Shown here piece after piece: positions 1 to 8,515 of a stretch of 57,729 nucleotides of DNA. The stretch is taken from positions 1 to 57,729 of the forward strand of contig JAIORD010000026.1 in assembly GCA_021108275.1 (NCBI GenBank), read 5' to 3'. The notes below the pieces were generated by a model. That model had not been told where the DNA came from, did not search any database, and was given only the letters and a program-made list of their open reading frames with translations. Positions within the stretch are counted from its first letter, which is position 1. Each line of letters opens with the position of its first letter. A program made the position numbers and the translations under genes. The DNA comes from Methanococcoides sp. (GTDB lineage Archaea; Halobacteriota; Methanosarcinia; Methanosarcinales; Methanosarcinaceae).

Positions 1-272
1 GCGATTATAAGCAATGCCAGAATGTTAGGAGCTACAAAACCCCAAATGGAGCCCATTCCAAGTAGCATAAAGAAACCAATAACTGCTAATATCCCACCAG
101 CGGTCAGCCATGATGCGGCAGAGGAAAATCCGATTCCTATTGTGCCGATCTTACGTCCTGCCAGCCAGAAATCAGTTACTGTTTTCTGTCTTTTTGTAAA
201 GTACCAACCAATGCCTATGAGTCCACATATGTAGACTGAAAGCATTGCCATAAACAATTGATATCCATCCAT
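1..272 (-). CDS. Sodium:solute symporter (SSS family), N-terminal part only
   Basis: The minus strand reads from an ATG at 272 to the window edge without a stop, giving about 90 residues. The product starts MDGYQLFMAML, has a first hydrophobic segment, then the loop DFWLAGRKIGTIGIGFSS typical of the first helices of SSS symporters, then a second hydrophobic stretch. A Shine-Dalgarno-like AGAGGT lies about eight bases before the ATG, which supports this start. SSS proteins co-transport Na+ with amino acids, betaines or other small solutes across the cytoplasmic membrane; the substrate cannot be told from this fragment. The gene is truncated only by the end of the window. Confidence 0.85.
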   Translation of the reverse strand, partial: MDGYQLFMAMLSVYICGLIGIGWYFTKRQKTVTDFWLAGRKIGTIGIGFSSAASWLTAGGILAVIGFFMLLGMGSIWGFVAPNILALLII

Positions 273-453
273 AATTGAAACCTCTGATAATTAAATTAAA
301 GCCCACATGAATGCAGTACCTTGAACCATTAATATATTTTTAATACCCAATACAGGGCACAAGGAACATACCTTATTTAATATATAAGTCCTTTCGAAAA
401 GAAGAAGAGATGTACTTTGTCAAATTTGGCAGATACGGTCACTGAAAGAACAT

Positions 454-1434
454 TTACATCCATTCATAGTGACGCATTACCTCAAGGTTCATGTCATACA
501 TCATACTGTTCTCAACATAACCGAAGAAGAAACAGCCTTCACAATTTTTGGTCACTTCATCCTGCTGTGAACGTGAACGTTTCCAAACAGTTTCAATCCC
601 TTCATTGATATTTCCCAGAGGTTCCCTGTGGACCCGACAATTCTCAATGGAGCCATTGAGGGTCACATCAAGAATGAAATTATTGACATGGCAATTGAAT
701 CCTTTTTTCAGGTCCTTTATCATTGAAAGATAACTGATGGAATTGATTATTGGATAGCCCTGTCTTTTCATATCGATCACACGATCGATAGTGCGCCGAT
801 ATTTATCCATGTCGCGAATACCCATCGATGACCAGACATCATCATCGATCCCTTTGAACTCATACATTGGCTCAAAGGATATCTTTACCCCAATGTCCTG
901 TGCAAGTTGTACAAGCTCTTCAATATCATCGAGGTTTTTCCCACTTATAACGCAGTTCATAAGAAGCGGATTCTTAAGTTTATCCTTCACATTCATTATA
1001 GTGTTAAGGAGAACATCAAGATCGACCCCTCGGATCTCTTTGTAACTTTTGGTGCCATCCACGGATACCGAGAGATAATCAAGGTCTTTAAGATCGTCTA
1101 TCCTTTTCTCGAGAAGTTTGCCGTTAGTAATAAGAGAGGTGATCATGCCAAGCTCTTTGGCAAACCTGAGTATCTGGGGAAGGTCATCGCGAAGAAGAGG
1201 TTCTACAGTCCATGCATTATAGACACCGATACCAAACGACCGGGCATCCTCAAGCATTTTGAATATCGAATCAAGGCTCATCTCTTGCCCGGGAGTCTTC
1301 CAATAATCACAGAATTTACAACTCATGTTGCATCTGGAATTGATCGCATGCGAAAGAACAAAGGGTCGTTTGCGAACCCTCATCTGCCAGACAGCACGTG
1401 CAGCTATAGTTGGTGAAAACTTGGACATGATCAT
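454..1434 (-). CDS. Radical SAM protein with partial SPASM-like C-terminus
   Basis: 326 residues. The 4Fe-4S motif CxxxCxxC (CNMSCKFC) sits at about residues 35-42, followed by a TIM-barrel-like stretch with the SAM-binding region YNAWTVEPLL and TSLITNGKLL. Four further cysteines near the C-terminus (around FNCHVN, ENCRVH and NCEGC) suggest an auxiliary FeS cluster as in SPASM/twitch proteins. The family (COG0535 type) carries out radical chemistry on peptides, cofactors or lipids; the substrate is not recognisable. Start is ATG at 1434 or ATG at 1428, with no clear ribosome binding site to decide. It stands alone between the symporter and the helicase and shows no obvious partner peptide. 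Confidence 0.85.
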   Translation of the reverse strand: MIMSKFSPTIAARAVWQMRVRKRPFVLSHAINSRCNMSCKFCDYWKTPGQEMSLDSIFKMLEDARSFGIGVYNAWTVEPLLRDDLPQILRFAKELGMITSLITNGKLLEKRIDDLKDLDYLSVSVDGTKSYKEIRGVDLDVLLNTIMNVKDKLKNPLLMNCVISGKNLDDIEELVQLAQDIGVKISFEPMYEFKGIDDDVWSSMGIRDMDKYRRTIDRVIDMKRQGYPIINSISYLSMIKDLKKGFNCHVNNFILDVTLNGSIENCRVHREPLGNINEGIETVWKRSRSQQDEVTKNCEGCFFFGYVENSMMYDMNLEVMRHYEWM

Positions 1435-2021
1435 CAGTGCTCAATTTTGGTGCTCTATATCTTGTAAAGGAGTTGATAAAACTTGGCATACCGATCAACA
1501 ATTTTGCAAAGAAAATAAGATGGAGAAAAATTTAAGGAGAGATTGCATGTTGGGTCAAGCAGCATAATAAAAAGTATTTCACTTGCAAACATGAGCTAGG
1601 AACATAGAGAATCCCTCAATACGTCCATAGGCTTTCCTTATATGGTCCAGACTAATGTTTTTAGTGAACTCAATGAAGAAACAGGACCGATATGCAAGCA
1701 ATATATTAGTAGCAGAAACACTTGCCTTGGACAGGTTTTTGTTGAGATGCATAGCGCAATGACTTGATAGAGTTTGAAGATGAGAAGGGCAATACGTTCA
1801 TTTTCAGCATTTCGGGAAAATCTTCGTATCAATGATTAAAATATTCGAATTTTAGGACAATGTTTATAAGTAGAAAGATGTATGAGAAGTCTACTTAAAA
1901 ACGTCAGAATATAGCCCATCATTATCAACATCCCAATAATTTTTTGAACTGGTTTGTGATGGGAAATAGTAAAATAAAGGCATTCCGTCTTTTTTTAAGC
2001 ATTAATTAACAGGTAATCATC
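1435..2021. other. 587-base gap between radical SAM gene and deaD
   Basis: The right half (about 1862-2021) is the promoter and leader of the helicase gene. The left half has no convincing gene. A 41-codon frame at 1642-1767 (starting MVQTNVFSEL, ending in TGA) has protein-like composition but no ribosome binding site; it could be the remnant of a lost gene or chance. I see no RNA gene or long repeat here. Confidence 0.4.
1862..2021 (+). promoter_or_regulatory. TATA box and long 5' leader of the DEAD-box helicase gene
   Basis: TTTATAAG at 1862-1869 is a good archaeal TATA box. Transcription should start about 25 bases downstream near 1890, leaving an untranslated leader of roughly 130 bases, unusual among these mostly short-leader genes. 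An AGGT seven bases before the ATG at 2022 serves as ribosome binding site. From memory, the cold-induced deaD of Methanococcoides burtonii also has an unusually long leader of just over 100 bases, so cold regulation through this leader is a reasonable inference. Confidence 0.6.
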
Positions 2022-3626
2022 ATGGAATCATTCAAAAAATTAGGTATCGAGGATGCGATTTTAAGATCGATAGAGGACAAGAAATTTGAAGAGCCTACTG
2101 AAATTCAGAAAATGGCCATTCCTCTAATCCTTGAAGGAAAAGACATAATAGGTGGAGCTGCTACCGGATCAGGTAAGACGCTCGCTTTTGGGTGTGGAAT
2201 CATCCAGAAGATAGAAAAAGGAAATGGAATCAGAGCACTGGTCCTTACACCAACAAGAGAGTTGGCAGAGCAGGTTCAGAACTCATTGAAGGAATTTTCC
2301 AGACATAAACAATTGAGAGTAGCACCAATATACGGCGGTGTAGCTATCAATCCACAGATACGCCAGCTGGAAAGAGCGGATGTTGTTGTTGCAACCCCAG
2401 GAAGATTATTAGACCATATCGAAAGGGGAACTATCGACCTCAGAGATGTTGAGATGCTTGTCCTTGATGAAGCGGACAGAATGCTTGACATGGGATTCAT
2501 TGATGATGTTGAAGAGATCATCGACGAATGTCCATCTGACAGACAGACAATGCTGTTCTCAGCAACTGTTTCCAAAGATATCCAGTACCTCTCAAGCAAA
2601 TACATGAACAACCCTTCAAAGGTATTTGCGAAGGCATATGTTGATTCAGATAAACTGAAGCAGGTATATATTGACGTTCCTAAGAAGATGAAGTTCTCAC
2701 TTCTTGTACATCTCCTGAAGAGCGAAAAATCAGGACTTGTAATGGTATTCTGTAATACGAGAAGCAATGTTGATTTCGTACAGAAGAACCTGAGAAAGAA
2801 CGACATTGATGCAATAGCTATCCATGGTGGGCACACGCAGGCAAAGAGAAAGAGCACCCTGAGCAAGTTCCATTCCAGCAATGCACATGCACTTGTGTGC
2901 ACCGATGTAGCTGCCAGAGGACTGGATATTCCTCATGTGTCCCATGTTTACAATTTCGACATTCCTGACGACCCCAGTGAGTATGTTCACAGGATAGGAA
3001 GGACAGCAAGGGCTGGAAGAGAAGGAAAGGTCATCAATGTGGTCGCTGATGTGGATAAGGGCGGCTTTACCAGGCTCGCTAAACAGAACCGCAATTTCAA
3101 GATCGATAGGGAAGATTTACCGGAATTCGAACGGGTACTCATAAAAGATGATGACAAGGGGCCAAGGAACCATCGCGAGACCCGAGGCAGAAGAGAAGAC
3201 CGTGGAAGAGGCGGCGGTCGTAGCAGTGGCGGCTATGGCGGCGGAGGCGGTCGTAGCAGTGGCAGTGGCGGCGGTGACCGACGTAGCAGCGGCGGTAGCA
3301 GTGGTGGCAGAAGTGGCGGCTATGGCGGTCGTAGCAGTGGCAGCAGCGAAGGCGGTAGCAGCGGCGGTAGCAGTGGTGGCAGAAGTGGCGGTAGCAGTGG
3401 TGGCAGAAGTGGCGGTAGCAGTGGCGGCTATGGCGGTCGTAGCAGTGGCGGCAGCAGCGGTGGCAGAAGTAGTGACCGTGGTAGCGGTGGCGGTCGTAGC
3501 AGCGGCAGTAGCAGTGGCGGTAGCAGCGGTGGCAGAAGTGGTGACCGTGGTAGCGGCGGCGGCAGCGGAGACAAAGCACGCACCGGTTTTAAGAAAAGGA
3601 CAGGCGTTCAAAAGAAAAGAGAATAA
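2022..3626 (+). CDS. deaD: DEAD-box ATP-dependent RNA helicase with Gly/Ser/Arg-rich tail
   Basis: 534 residues. Helicase motifs are all present: Walker A AATGSGKT (46-53), PTRELA (77-82), DEAD (149-152), SAT (180-182), and HRIGRTARAG near 323-332 in the second RecA domain. Residues about 381-534 form a low-complexity tail rich in Gly, Ser and Arg (GRSSGG, RGRGGG types), which in related helicases binds RNA non-specifically. The family unwinds RNA duplexes in ribosome assembly and mRNA turnover, and archaeal members of this form are induced by cold. The gene stands alone, with its own promoter and a hairpin terminator directly at the stop codon. Confidence 0.95.
   Translation: MESFKKLGIEDAILRSIEDKKFEEPTEIQKMAIPLILEGKDIIGGAATGSGKTLAFGCGIIQKIEKGNGIRALVLTPTRELAEQVQNSLKEFSRHKQLRVAPIYGGVAINPQIRQLERADVVVATPGRLLDHIERGTIDLRDVEMLVLDEADRMLDMGFIDDVEEIIDECPSDRQTMLFSATVSKDIQYLSSKYMNNPSKVFAKAYVDSDKLKQVYIDVPKKMKFSLLVHLLKSEKSGLVMVFCNTRSNVDFVQKNLRKNDIDAIAIHGGHTQAKRKSTLSKFHSSNAHALVCTDVAARGLDIPHVSHVYNFDIPDDPSEYVHRIGRTARAGREGKVINVVADVDKGGFTRLAKQNRNFKIDREDLPEFERVLIKDDDKGPRNHRETRGRREDRGRGGGRSSGGYGGGGGRSSGSGGGDRRSSGGSSGGRSGGYGGRSSGSSEGGSSGGSSGGRSGGSSGGRSGGSSGGYGGRSSGGSSGGRSSDRGSGGGRSSGSSSGGSSGGRSGDRGSGGGSGDKARTGFKKRTGVQKKRE
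3205..3570 (+). repeat. Degenerate tandem repeat encoding the Gly/Ser/Arg tail of DeaD
   Basis: Short units built from GGCGGT, AGCAGTGGC and GGTGGCAGAAGT are reiterated through the 3' end of deaD. The region is far more GC-rich than its surroundings and creates long antisense frames of Ala, Cys/His and Thr repeats that are artefacts. The repeated DNA should be prone to expansion and contraction in steps of three. Confidence 0.85.
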
Positions 3627-3644
3627 CCTAACCGGTTATTTTTT
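3622..3644 (+). terminator. Intrinsic-type terminator after deaD
   Basis: Stem AATAACC/GGTTATT (7 bp, 5-base loop) overlaps the TAA stop of deaD and is followed at once by a T run. Confidence 0.65.
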
Positions 3645-3668
3645 ATAACACCGTAGAGTATTATTTGC

Positions 3669-4697
3669 ATGAGCTGGTTTGTAGTAGATGCGGTCGACGT
3701 GGCCTTTAAAAGAACACGGGTCGCACTACTTGAGCCATTTGACATCTGGAAATGGATAAAACTTGCCATTATTATAGCTCTGGCAAGTGGAGGAGGAGGG
3801 CAAGGTTACAACGGACCTTCTTCAAATTCAGATTTCCAAGATAAAACCTCATCACCTTTTTCTGAAATCCCTACATTGAGCTCATTTATAGATCAGATAT
3901 CGATGCCAGATCTGTCATGGGTGATCGCAGCATTCATAATAATTGTTGTATTGGTATTGCTATTTGGATACTTTGCATCAGTTATGGACCTTGTTCTTGT
4001 GGAATCCGTCACAAAGAATGACGTTCGATTCTGGGAATATTCAGCTAAGTTCCTACGCATGGGACTGAACCTATTCATATTAAGGCTGGCACTGAGAAGT
4101 GTATACCTGGGAATATTTCTGATGGCGGCTTTGCCCATCATAATGCAGATCTTACATTATCCTTCAACAAACCTACTACCCCTTTTGATAACTTCCAGCC
4201 CCAGCCTCATTGCGGTAGTAATAATTCTCTCCATAATAAGCAGTATAATTAATTCGTTCATCGTTCTTTGTATCCCTGTTGCAATGTACAGTTCCACAGG
4301 ATTTATTGAATCCCTGGAAAGAGTTATCGCAAATTTCAGGCGCGATTGGAAACAAATGTTTGCATACTGGATAGGAAGGATGTTCCTGTGGGCATTCGGT
4401 AGTATAGCTGTCATAATTCTTGTTTTTTTATTGATATTGATACCGATCTTGCTATTTCTTATCATCGATGCAGTTATCTATTTCGTTCTTTTGATGATGG
4501 TAGGGGAAGCATCATGGATAATTATTGCACCGATCGCTTTTATAGAGATCATACTGTTAATACTGGTCTCAATGATGGGAGCAGTTCCTTTACGGGTCTT
4601 TATGAAATACCATGTGCTTACATTCATTGAGAAATGGGACCCCGGAATGAACATCCCATTATTTGATGTTTTAAAAAATAGCGAAGAACGAGCTTAA
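3669..4697 (+). CDS. Polytopic membrane protein (DUF7544-like)
   Basis: 342 residues. The N-terminus (MSWFVVDAVDVAFKRTRVAL) with a nearby WIKLAIIIAL helix resembles a family of archaeal multi-pass membrane proteins (DUF7544-like, from memory). After a Ser/Gly/Asn-rich loop at about 40-75 there are some six hydrophobic segments. No catalytic motif or metal site is visible. It starts 42 bases after deaD but beyond that gene's terminator, so it may have its own promoter. Function unknown. Confidence 0.7.
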   Translation: MSWFVVDAVDVAFKRTRVALLEPFDIWKWIKLAIIIALASGGGGQGYNGPSSNSDFQDKTSSPFSEIPTLSSFIDQISMPDLSWVIAAFIIIVVLVLLFGYFASVMDLVLVESVTKNDVRFWEYSAKFLRMGLNLFILRLALRSVYLGIFLMAALPIIMQILHYPSTNLLPLLITSSPSLIAVVIILSIISSIINSFIVLCIPVAMYSSTGFIESLERVIANFRRDWKQMFAYWIGRMFLWAFGSIAVIILVFLLILIPILLFLIIDAVIYFVLLMMVGEASWIIIAPIAFIEIILLILVSMMGAVPLRVFMKYHVLTFIEKWDPGMNIPLFDVLKNSEERA

Positions 4698-4787
4698 CGA
4701 ATATAAGTTGAGCTTTCAAATTGTCAGAGATAAATCTCAGACACTTTTTTAGAACCGAATGAAAGGATCACAGAATTGAAATTATAT

Positions 4788-4824
4788 TAAAAAAAAGAAT
4801 TGATACTCGCATAATGCGAGTATC
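4788..4824 (-). terminator. Terminator of the rpl1-rplP0-rpl12 operon
   Basis: On the minus strand the perfect 10-bp stem GATACTCGCA/TGCGAGTATC (3-base loop, 4802-4824) is followed by ATTCTTTTTTTT, 15-50 bases past the rpl12 stop. It marks the end of the ribosomal operon. Confidence 0.85.
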
Positions 4825-4838
4825 GGTTTGAAAATAGC

Positions 4839-5138
4839 TTAGCCAAAGAGTGCGCCGAGACCAGCCATGCCGCTCTCTTCTTCTTCTTCTTTTTCTTCTT
4901 CTGCAGGTGCTTCCTCAGCTGCTGCTGCTACTGGAGCTGCTGCTGCTGCTGCTGCTGGTGCGAATGCTGCGGTTGCCATTGCTTCCTCGATATCTACATC
5001 TTCGAGTGCTGCAACAAGTGCCCTTGCGCGTGATTCGTTAACTTCTGTGCCTGCTGCAGAGAGTACTGCGGAGACTGATTCTTCTGTGATGTCTTTACCT
5101 GCGTTGTGCAATAATAGTGCTGCGTATATGTATTCCAT
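4839..5138 (-). CDS. rpl12: Ribosomal protein P1 (archaeal L12)
   Basis: 99 residues. The N-terminal helical dimerisation domain ([20 protein letters not shown]) is followed by an Ala-rich hinge at about 59-75, an acidic Glu/Lys stretch, and the conserved end GLGALFG. Several dimers bind the C-terminus of P0 and form the ribosomal stalk that recruits translation GTPases. An AAGGTGA precedes the ATG. It is the last gene of the L1-P0-P1 operon. The C-terminal tail is almost the same as that of P0 next door, as expected for the factor-binding tail. Confidence 0.97.
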   Translation of the reverse strand: MEYIYAALLLHNAGKDITEESVSAVLSAAGTEVNESRARALVAALEDVDIEEAMATAAFAPAAAAAAAPVAAAAEEAPAEEEKEEEEESGMAGLGALFG

Positions 5139-5182
5139 TGTAATTCACCTTTTAGTTATTAATATTATATTTAATAGTTAGT

Positions 5183-6202
5183 TTATCCAAAGAGTGCTCC
5201 AAGACCGGACGCCATGTCGCTTTCTTCTTCTTCTTCTTTGACTTCTTCCTGCTCTTCAACAACTTCCTCGACTGCTGCTCCAGCAGCTGCAGCAGAACTT
5301 GCTGCACCGAGTGCTTCCTTTAGCTCATCGTCAAGAGCATCATCATTGGAGGATGCTGCTGAAGCGATCGCCATCATCTTGCTGTATGCCTTACCAAGCA
5401 GAATATCCATGATTCCTGGCTCGTAAACTGTAGCATTGACTGCAACGTTCCTTGAATCGGATGCCGCCTTAGCAAGCAATGTGTTGATGTTCATAGCAGT
5501 TGGATATGCTGCATTGACAGACATATTGAATGCCTGCTGAGCTGCTTGTACGAAGTTGGAGAATACCTGTTCCTCATCGATAGCAAGTACATCAGGAGTG
5601 AAGATAGAACCTTCTTCCAGAACTGCCCTAAGATCAAGACCGACTTCAAGTGGATAAATCTCCAACCTTGTCAGCATAGATGCAAGTTTCTGAGATACAA
5701 CCTCGCCGGCCTTTGCAACAGCCTTTGTTTCCTTGATGACAACCTTTCCGCCATCAATAGCTGCAGGAATACCTGCACCCTGCATGTCACCAAGTATAGG
5801 ACCTGGTGGGAAGCTTGTTGGGCCTGCCTCTACAATAATGTCGCTAGTAGCTACCATTCCCGCTTTAATAGGGGAAGGAGTCTTACTTTTCTCAAGCAAC
5901 TTGTAGAGTTTGAAAGGGTTCTGTTTTGTGAATATGAGTGCAGTCTGCACATCAACATAATCATCCATCTTCTTGACATCATCAGATGACTGGTCAAGTG
6001 CCCTTCTTGTTAGAGTGTTTCTGCAAACTTTAAGGACTGCAAAGTCCTTTAGGTCCCTTCTCATTGACTGAAGTTGCTTTGCAGGAATTCCTTCAATACC
6101 AATAACACCAAATAATGGATATGATTCAATGAGGCTCTTAATTTCCTCGATCTCATCTTTCTTCCATTGAGGAATGTGTTCACTGTGGTGAAGTTCTCCC
6201 AT
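5183..6202 (-). CDS. rplP0: Ribosomal protein P0 (archaeal L10)
   Basis: 339 residues, normal for the archaeal protein. The N-terminal rRNA-binding L10 domain (HSEHIPQWKKDEIEEIKSLI onward) is followed by the archaeal/eukaryotic insertion, P1-binding spine helices, and an Ala hinge with an acidic tail ending MASGLGALFG. It anchors the P1 dimers on 23S rRNA next to L11. Its ATG overlaps the TAA of rpl1 by one base (TAATG), so translation is coupled. Confidence 0.97.
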   Translation of the reverse strand: MGELHHSEHIPQWKKDEIEEIKSLIESYPLFGVIGIEGIPAKQLQSMRRDLKDFAVLKVCRNTLTRRALDQSSDDVKKMDDYVDVQTALIFTKQNPFKLYKLLEKSKTPSPIKAGMVATSDIIVEAGPTSFPPGPILGDMQGAGIPAAIDGGKVVIKETKAVAKAGEVVSQKLASMLTRLEIYPLEVGLDLRAVLEEGSIFTPDVLAIDEEQVFSNFVQAAQQAFNMSVNAAYPTAMNINTLLAKAASDSRNVAVNATVYEPGIMDILLGKAYSKMMAIASAASSNDDALDDELKEALGAASSAAAAGAAVEEVVEEQEEVKEEEEESDMASGLGALFG

Positions 6203-6843
6203 TATACCAACCTCACAGAATTACCCATAGTAGTTGTAACATAGACTGATTTAAGGTTGTGTTTACCTTTCTCAAGAGAATGTTCAACTCTAACAAGAAC
6301 TGTTTCGATGTTCTCTGCAAGTTTCTCGACAGCCATGTCCCTGCGACCAACTGACACGTGGAAGGTCAATTTATCCTTTGATCGGATACGTATTGAGTTC
6401 TTTGTGCTGTTTATAAGATCAGCAACGTTCCTGTCAGGGGTCAATGGCACAGGCATCTTTCCGCGAGGACCAAGAATAGCACCAAGGGCTTTACCGATCT
6501 GAGCCATATACTGGACTTCTGCGATAAAGAAATCACACTCGTTTGCGAGACTTCTTGCCTTTGATTTATCCTCGCCGAGCTCCTTGATGTCCTCTTCTGT
6601 AAGGACATAGTCACAGCCAGCGTCCTTTGCGTTGAGTCCAACCTCACCCTTTGCAAAAACAGCGATCTTCATGGTCTTACCAAGGCCGTTAGGAAGGATT
6701 ATCTCCTCATCCACACGATTCTTAGGCTGACTCATATCGAGATTCTTTAAGTTAATTGCGAGATCCAAGCTCTCGGAGAACTTACGTTCCGGGGAACCTT
6801 CAATTAACTGTTTTACTAGATCTAAAGTAGTTTCTTCTACCAT
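6202..6843 (-). CDS. rpl1: Ribosomal protein L1
   Basis: 213 residues from ATG 6843. This start gives the usual archaeal length (MVEETTLDLVKQLIEG) and is preceded by a strong GGGAGGA; an upstream in-frame start would add 26 residues unlike the family. The two-domain L1 fold is indicated by GPRGKMPVPLTPD and by SIRIRSKDKLTFHVSVG. L1 binds the mobile stalk of 23S rRNA; in methanococci it also represses its own operon by binding its mRNA. First gene of L1-P0-P1, preceded by a long hairpin-rich leader. Confidence 0.96.
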   Translation of the reverse strand: MVEETTLDLVKQLIEGSPERKFSESLDLAINLKNLDMSQPKNRVDEEIILPNGLGKTMKIAVFAKGEVGLNAKDAGCDYVLTEEDIKELGEDKSKARSLANECDFFIAEVQYMAQIGKALGAILGPRGKMPVPLTPDRNVADLINSTKNSIRIRSKDKLTFHVSVGRRDMAVEKLAENIETVLVRVEHSLEKGKHNLKSVYVTTTMGNSVRLV

Positions 6844-7016
6844 TCTATTCCTCCCGTAGTTTTTGAACATGTGTTCTGATACAGATATTATCTGCATCCG
6901 GTAGGCACGCAATAATTGCATACCAGCCCATACGGCCGCTCCGGCCTACTACGGTAAAGTAAGGAGATTTTCATCTCAATTACGAAGCTTCAATATTGAA
7001 GCATATGTTTAAAACT
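6844..7016 (-). promoter_or_regulatory. Promoter and structured leader of the L1-P0-P1 operon
   Basis: On the minus strand TTTTAAACATATG (about 7003-7016) is a likely TATA box. The perfect 16-base palindrome GCTTCAATATTGAAGC (6987-7002) lies just downstream, near the expected transcription start. About 140 untranslated bases follow with several possible hairpins: GAGAT-GAAA-ATCTC, GGCCG-GAG-CGGCC, GCAAT-T-ATTGC and a longer-range TAGGC/GCCTA pairing. L1 is a known autoregulator in methanogens, so a binding site here or in the early coding region is plausible; I did not identify the exact L1 motif. Confidence 0.55.
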
Positions 7017-7017
7017 T

Positions 7018-7089
7018 GTCGGTCAGCCAAAAGACTGACCAACTTGTTTGAATTTGATATAGATATCAAAGAGATACTAGTATCTCTTT
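7018..7089 (-). terminator. Three consecutive inverted repeats after rpl11
   Basis: Directly after the rpl11 stop come a perfect 22-base palindrome (7068-7089), the 8-bp stem TTTGATAT/ATATCAAA with a two-base loop (7053-7070, sharing three bases), and a 9-bp stem around GGTCAG/CTGACC (7018-7043). Together they probably form the end of the rpl11 transcript. None is followed by a long T run, so an RNA-processing or attenuation role is also possible. Confidence 0.5.
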
Positions 7090-7091
7090 AA

Positions 7092-7577
7092 TTACCATGC
7101 TTCTGCTGCGAGAGACTCGTCGAACTTGCCCTCATCAACAGCTTTCTGGCATTCCCTTGGATCAAGGTCTTCAATCGTTACACCCATAGGAACACAGGTT
7201 CCCATGACTTCCTTGATTGCAGCCTTAAGCGAATAGGAAAGAATATCGTCTTTCTTCATGCGTGCGATCTTTGCGACCTGTGCGATCACAAGATTGCCGA
7301 CAACAACGGTACCGGATTCTCCGGAACCCTTCTCGATGTTAAGTTCCTTAAGGATCAATGCGGATGTTGGTGGAGTACCCACTTCGATCTCAACACTCTT
7401 ATCGTCATTAACGATAACCTTAACAGGAACCTGCATCCCATTGTAATCTTTTGTCTTTTCATTGATCTTTTCGATCACGTCTTTAATATTAACACCAAGA
7501 GGTCCTAACGCAGGGCCCAGTGGAGGACCAGGATTTGCTTTACCGCCAGGAACCAATGCTTCTACTACACTTGCCAT
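7092..7577 (-). CDS. rpl11: Ribosomal protein L11
   Basis: 161 residues. The motif [14 protein letters not shown] at about 16-29 and [13 protein letters not shown] are hallmarks of L11, which binds the GTPase-associated centre of 23S rRNA beside the P0/P1 stalk. An AGGTG precedes the ATG. The gap of 77 bases from spt5 contains TTTATAAA and a 17-base near-palindrome (TGAATAGA/TCTATTCA), so rpl11 may have its own promoter besides read-through from spt5. It is separated from rpl1 by 248 bases. Confidence 0.96.
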   Translation of the reverse strand: MASVVEALVPGGKANPGPPLGPALGPLGVNIKDVIEKINEKTKDYNGMQVPVKVIVNDDKSVEIEVGTPPTSALILKELNIEKGSGESGTVVVGNLVIAQVAKIARMKKDDILSYSLKAAIKEVMGTCVPMGVTIEDLDPRECQKAVDEGKFDESLAAEAW

Positions 7578-7654
7578 TCGAGCAACACCTTTTTAAATTT
7601 TATAAATTAATTAAATAAGTTTATAGATTAGATCTATGAATAGAATCTATTCAC

Positions 7655-8119
7655 TCAGGAATTTGTTTCCTCTTTCCTAAGTATCCGTACAGTATCACCA
7701 CGAATAGTTATAGGTATTGGTACGACTGCATCGAACAGTTCCACAGTGATCTCTTCATGGCCTTCATCAACACGCTTCACACGTGCCTTTTCGCCCTTGA
7801 AAGGACCAGAGGTCACTTCGATGATAGCACCTTCCACAATACCTGTAACGGTTGGCTTTGGCGTAAGGAAATGTTCGATCTCCGCTATACTGGACTGACC
7901 TTTTACAACAGTCCTTGCATGAGGAACTGTCTGGATCGCCTGTTCAACGGCTCCGGAATCGGAAGATTCCAGAAGTACATAACCTTTGAGCTCATCAGGA
8001 GCAATTATTGACCTGATATCAAGATTATCCTTCTTTGCAACCTGAGCCAGCATAGCAGCAACCGAACGTTCCTGATTTGCAGTTGTCTTTACAACAAATA
8101 TAGCGGCATCTTCACCCAT
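7655..8119 (-). CDS. spt5: Transcription elongation factor Spt5 (NusG homologue)
   Basis: 154 residues: NGN domain (IFVVKTTANQERSVAAML) over roughly the first 90 residues, then a KOW motif (VEGAIIEVTSGPFKGEKARVKRV). With Spt4 it clamps RNA polymerase onto DNA and increases processivity; the KOW can contact the ribosome. It starts 4 bases after the secE stop and lies upstream of rpl11, the order seen in many euryarchaea. Confidence 0.95.
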   Translation of the reverse strand: MGEDAAIFVVKTTANQERSVAAMLAQVAKKDNLDIRSIIAPDELKGYVLLESSDSGAVEQAIQTVPHARTVVKGQSSIAEIEHFLTPKPTVTGIVEGAIIEVTSGPFKGEKARVKRVDEGHEEITVELFDAVVPIPITIRGDTVRILRKEETNS

Positions 8120-8123
8120 AAAA

Positions 8124-8321
8124 TTACACCCACTGTGGAACTACGGTCAACAGCACATAAATAAGGAAACCAACAAGGCCTATCACAAGAATTCCGGCAC
8201 CAGCGACCTTAGCGATCATGAGGAATTCCTCTCTGGAAGGCTTCTTGGATAATTTCAGTACCCTAAGATATGACTTAAGGACCTGAACGACATTGCGGTT
8301 TATCTTAGCCGATTTTAACAT
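8124..8321 (-). CDS. secE: Preprotein translocase subunit SecE/Sss1
   Basis: 65 residues from ATG 8321, the usual archaeal SecE size. An amphipathic helix (RVLKLSKKPSREEFLMIAKVAG) leads into one transmembrane helix (GILVIGLVGFLIYVLLTVV). SecE clamps the SecY channel in the cytoplasmic membrane. A longer frame opens upstream, but it adds 22 hydrophobic residues foreign to the family. The ribosome binding site (GCAGAG) is weak. It lies between ftsZ and spt5. Confidence 0.88.
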   Translation of the reverse strand: MLKSAKINRNVVQVLKSYLRVLKLSKKPSREEFLMIAKVAGAGILVIGLVGFLIYVLLTVVPQWV

Positions 8322-8515
8322 ATTCTCTGCCAAACTTTTCACAACCAGTTTTAGTATTATTGATATGTACGAGTTGATACGATACAATTCATCAACGATC
8401 GATCCGACTAAAAATTTAGTGGCTTTAAAACACCGTACTAAATAAAATACCTTTCGATTGAACAGCGTCGTATCATACAGAACAAATTAAAAAGATAAGG
8501 AGATAGATCCCCTGA

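Noticed and set aside
1638-1832. 64-codon minus-strand frame before deaD
   Set aside because: No ribosome binding site, no recognisable domain, AT-rich gap.
3117-3611. Long antisense frames of Ala/Thr or Cys/His repeats
   Set aside because: They are mirror images of the Gly/Ser-coding repeat in deaD and have no ribosome binding site or natural composition.
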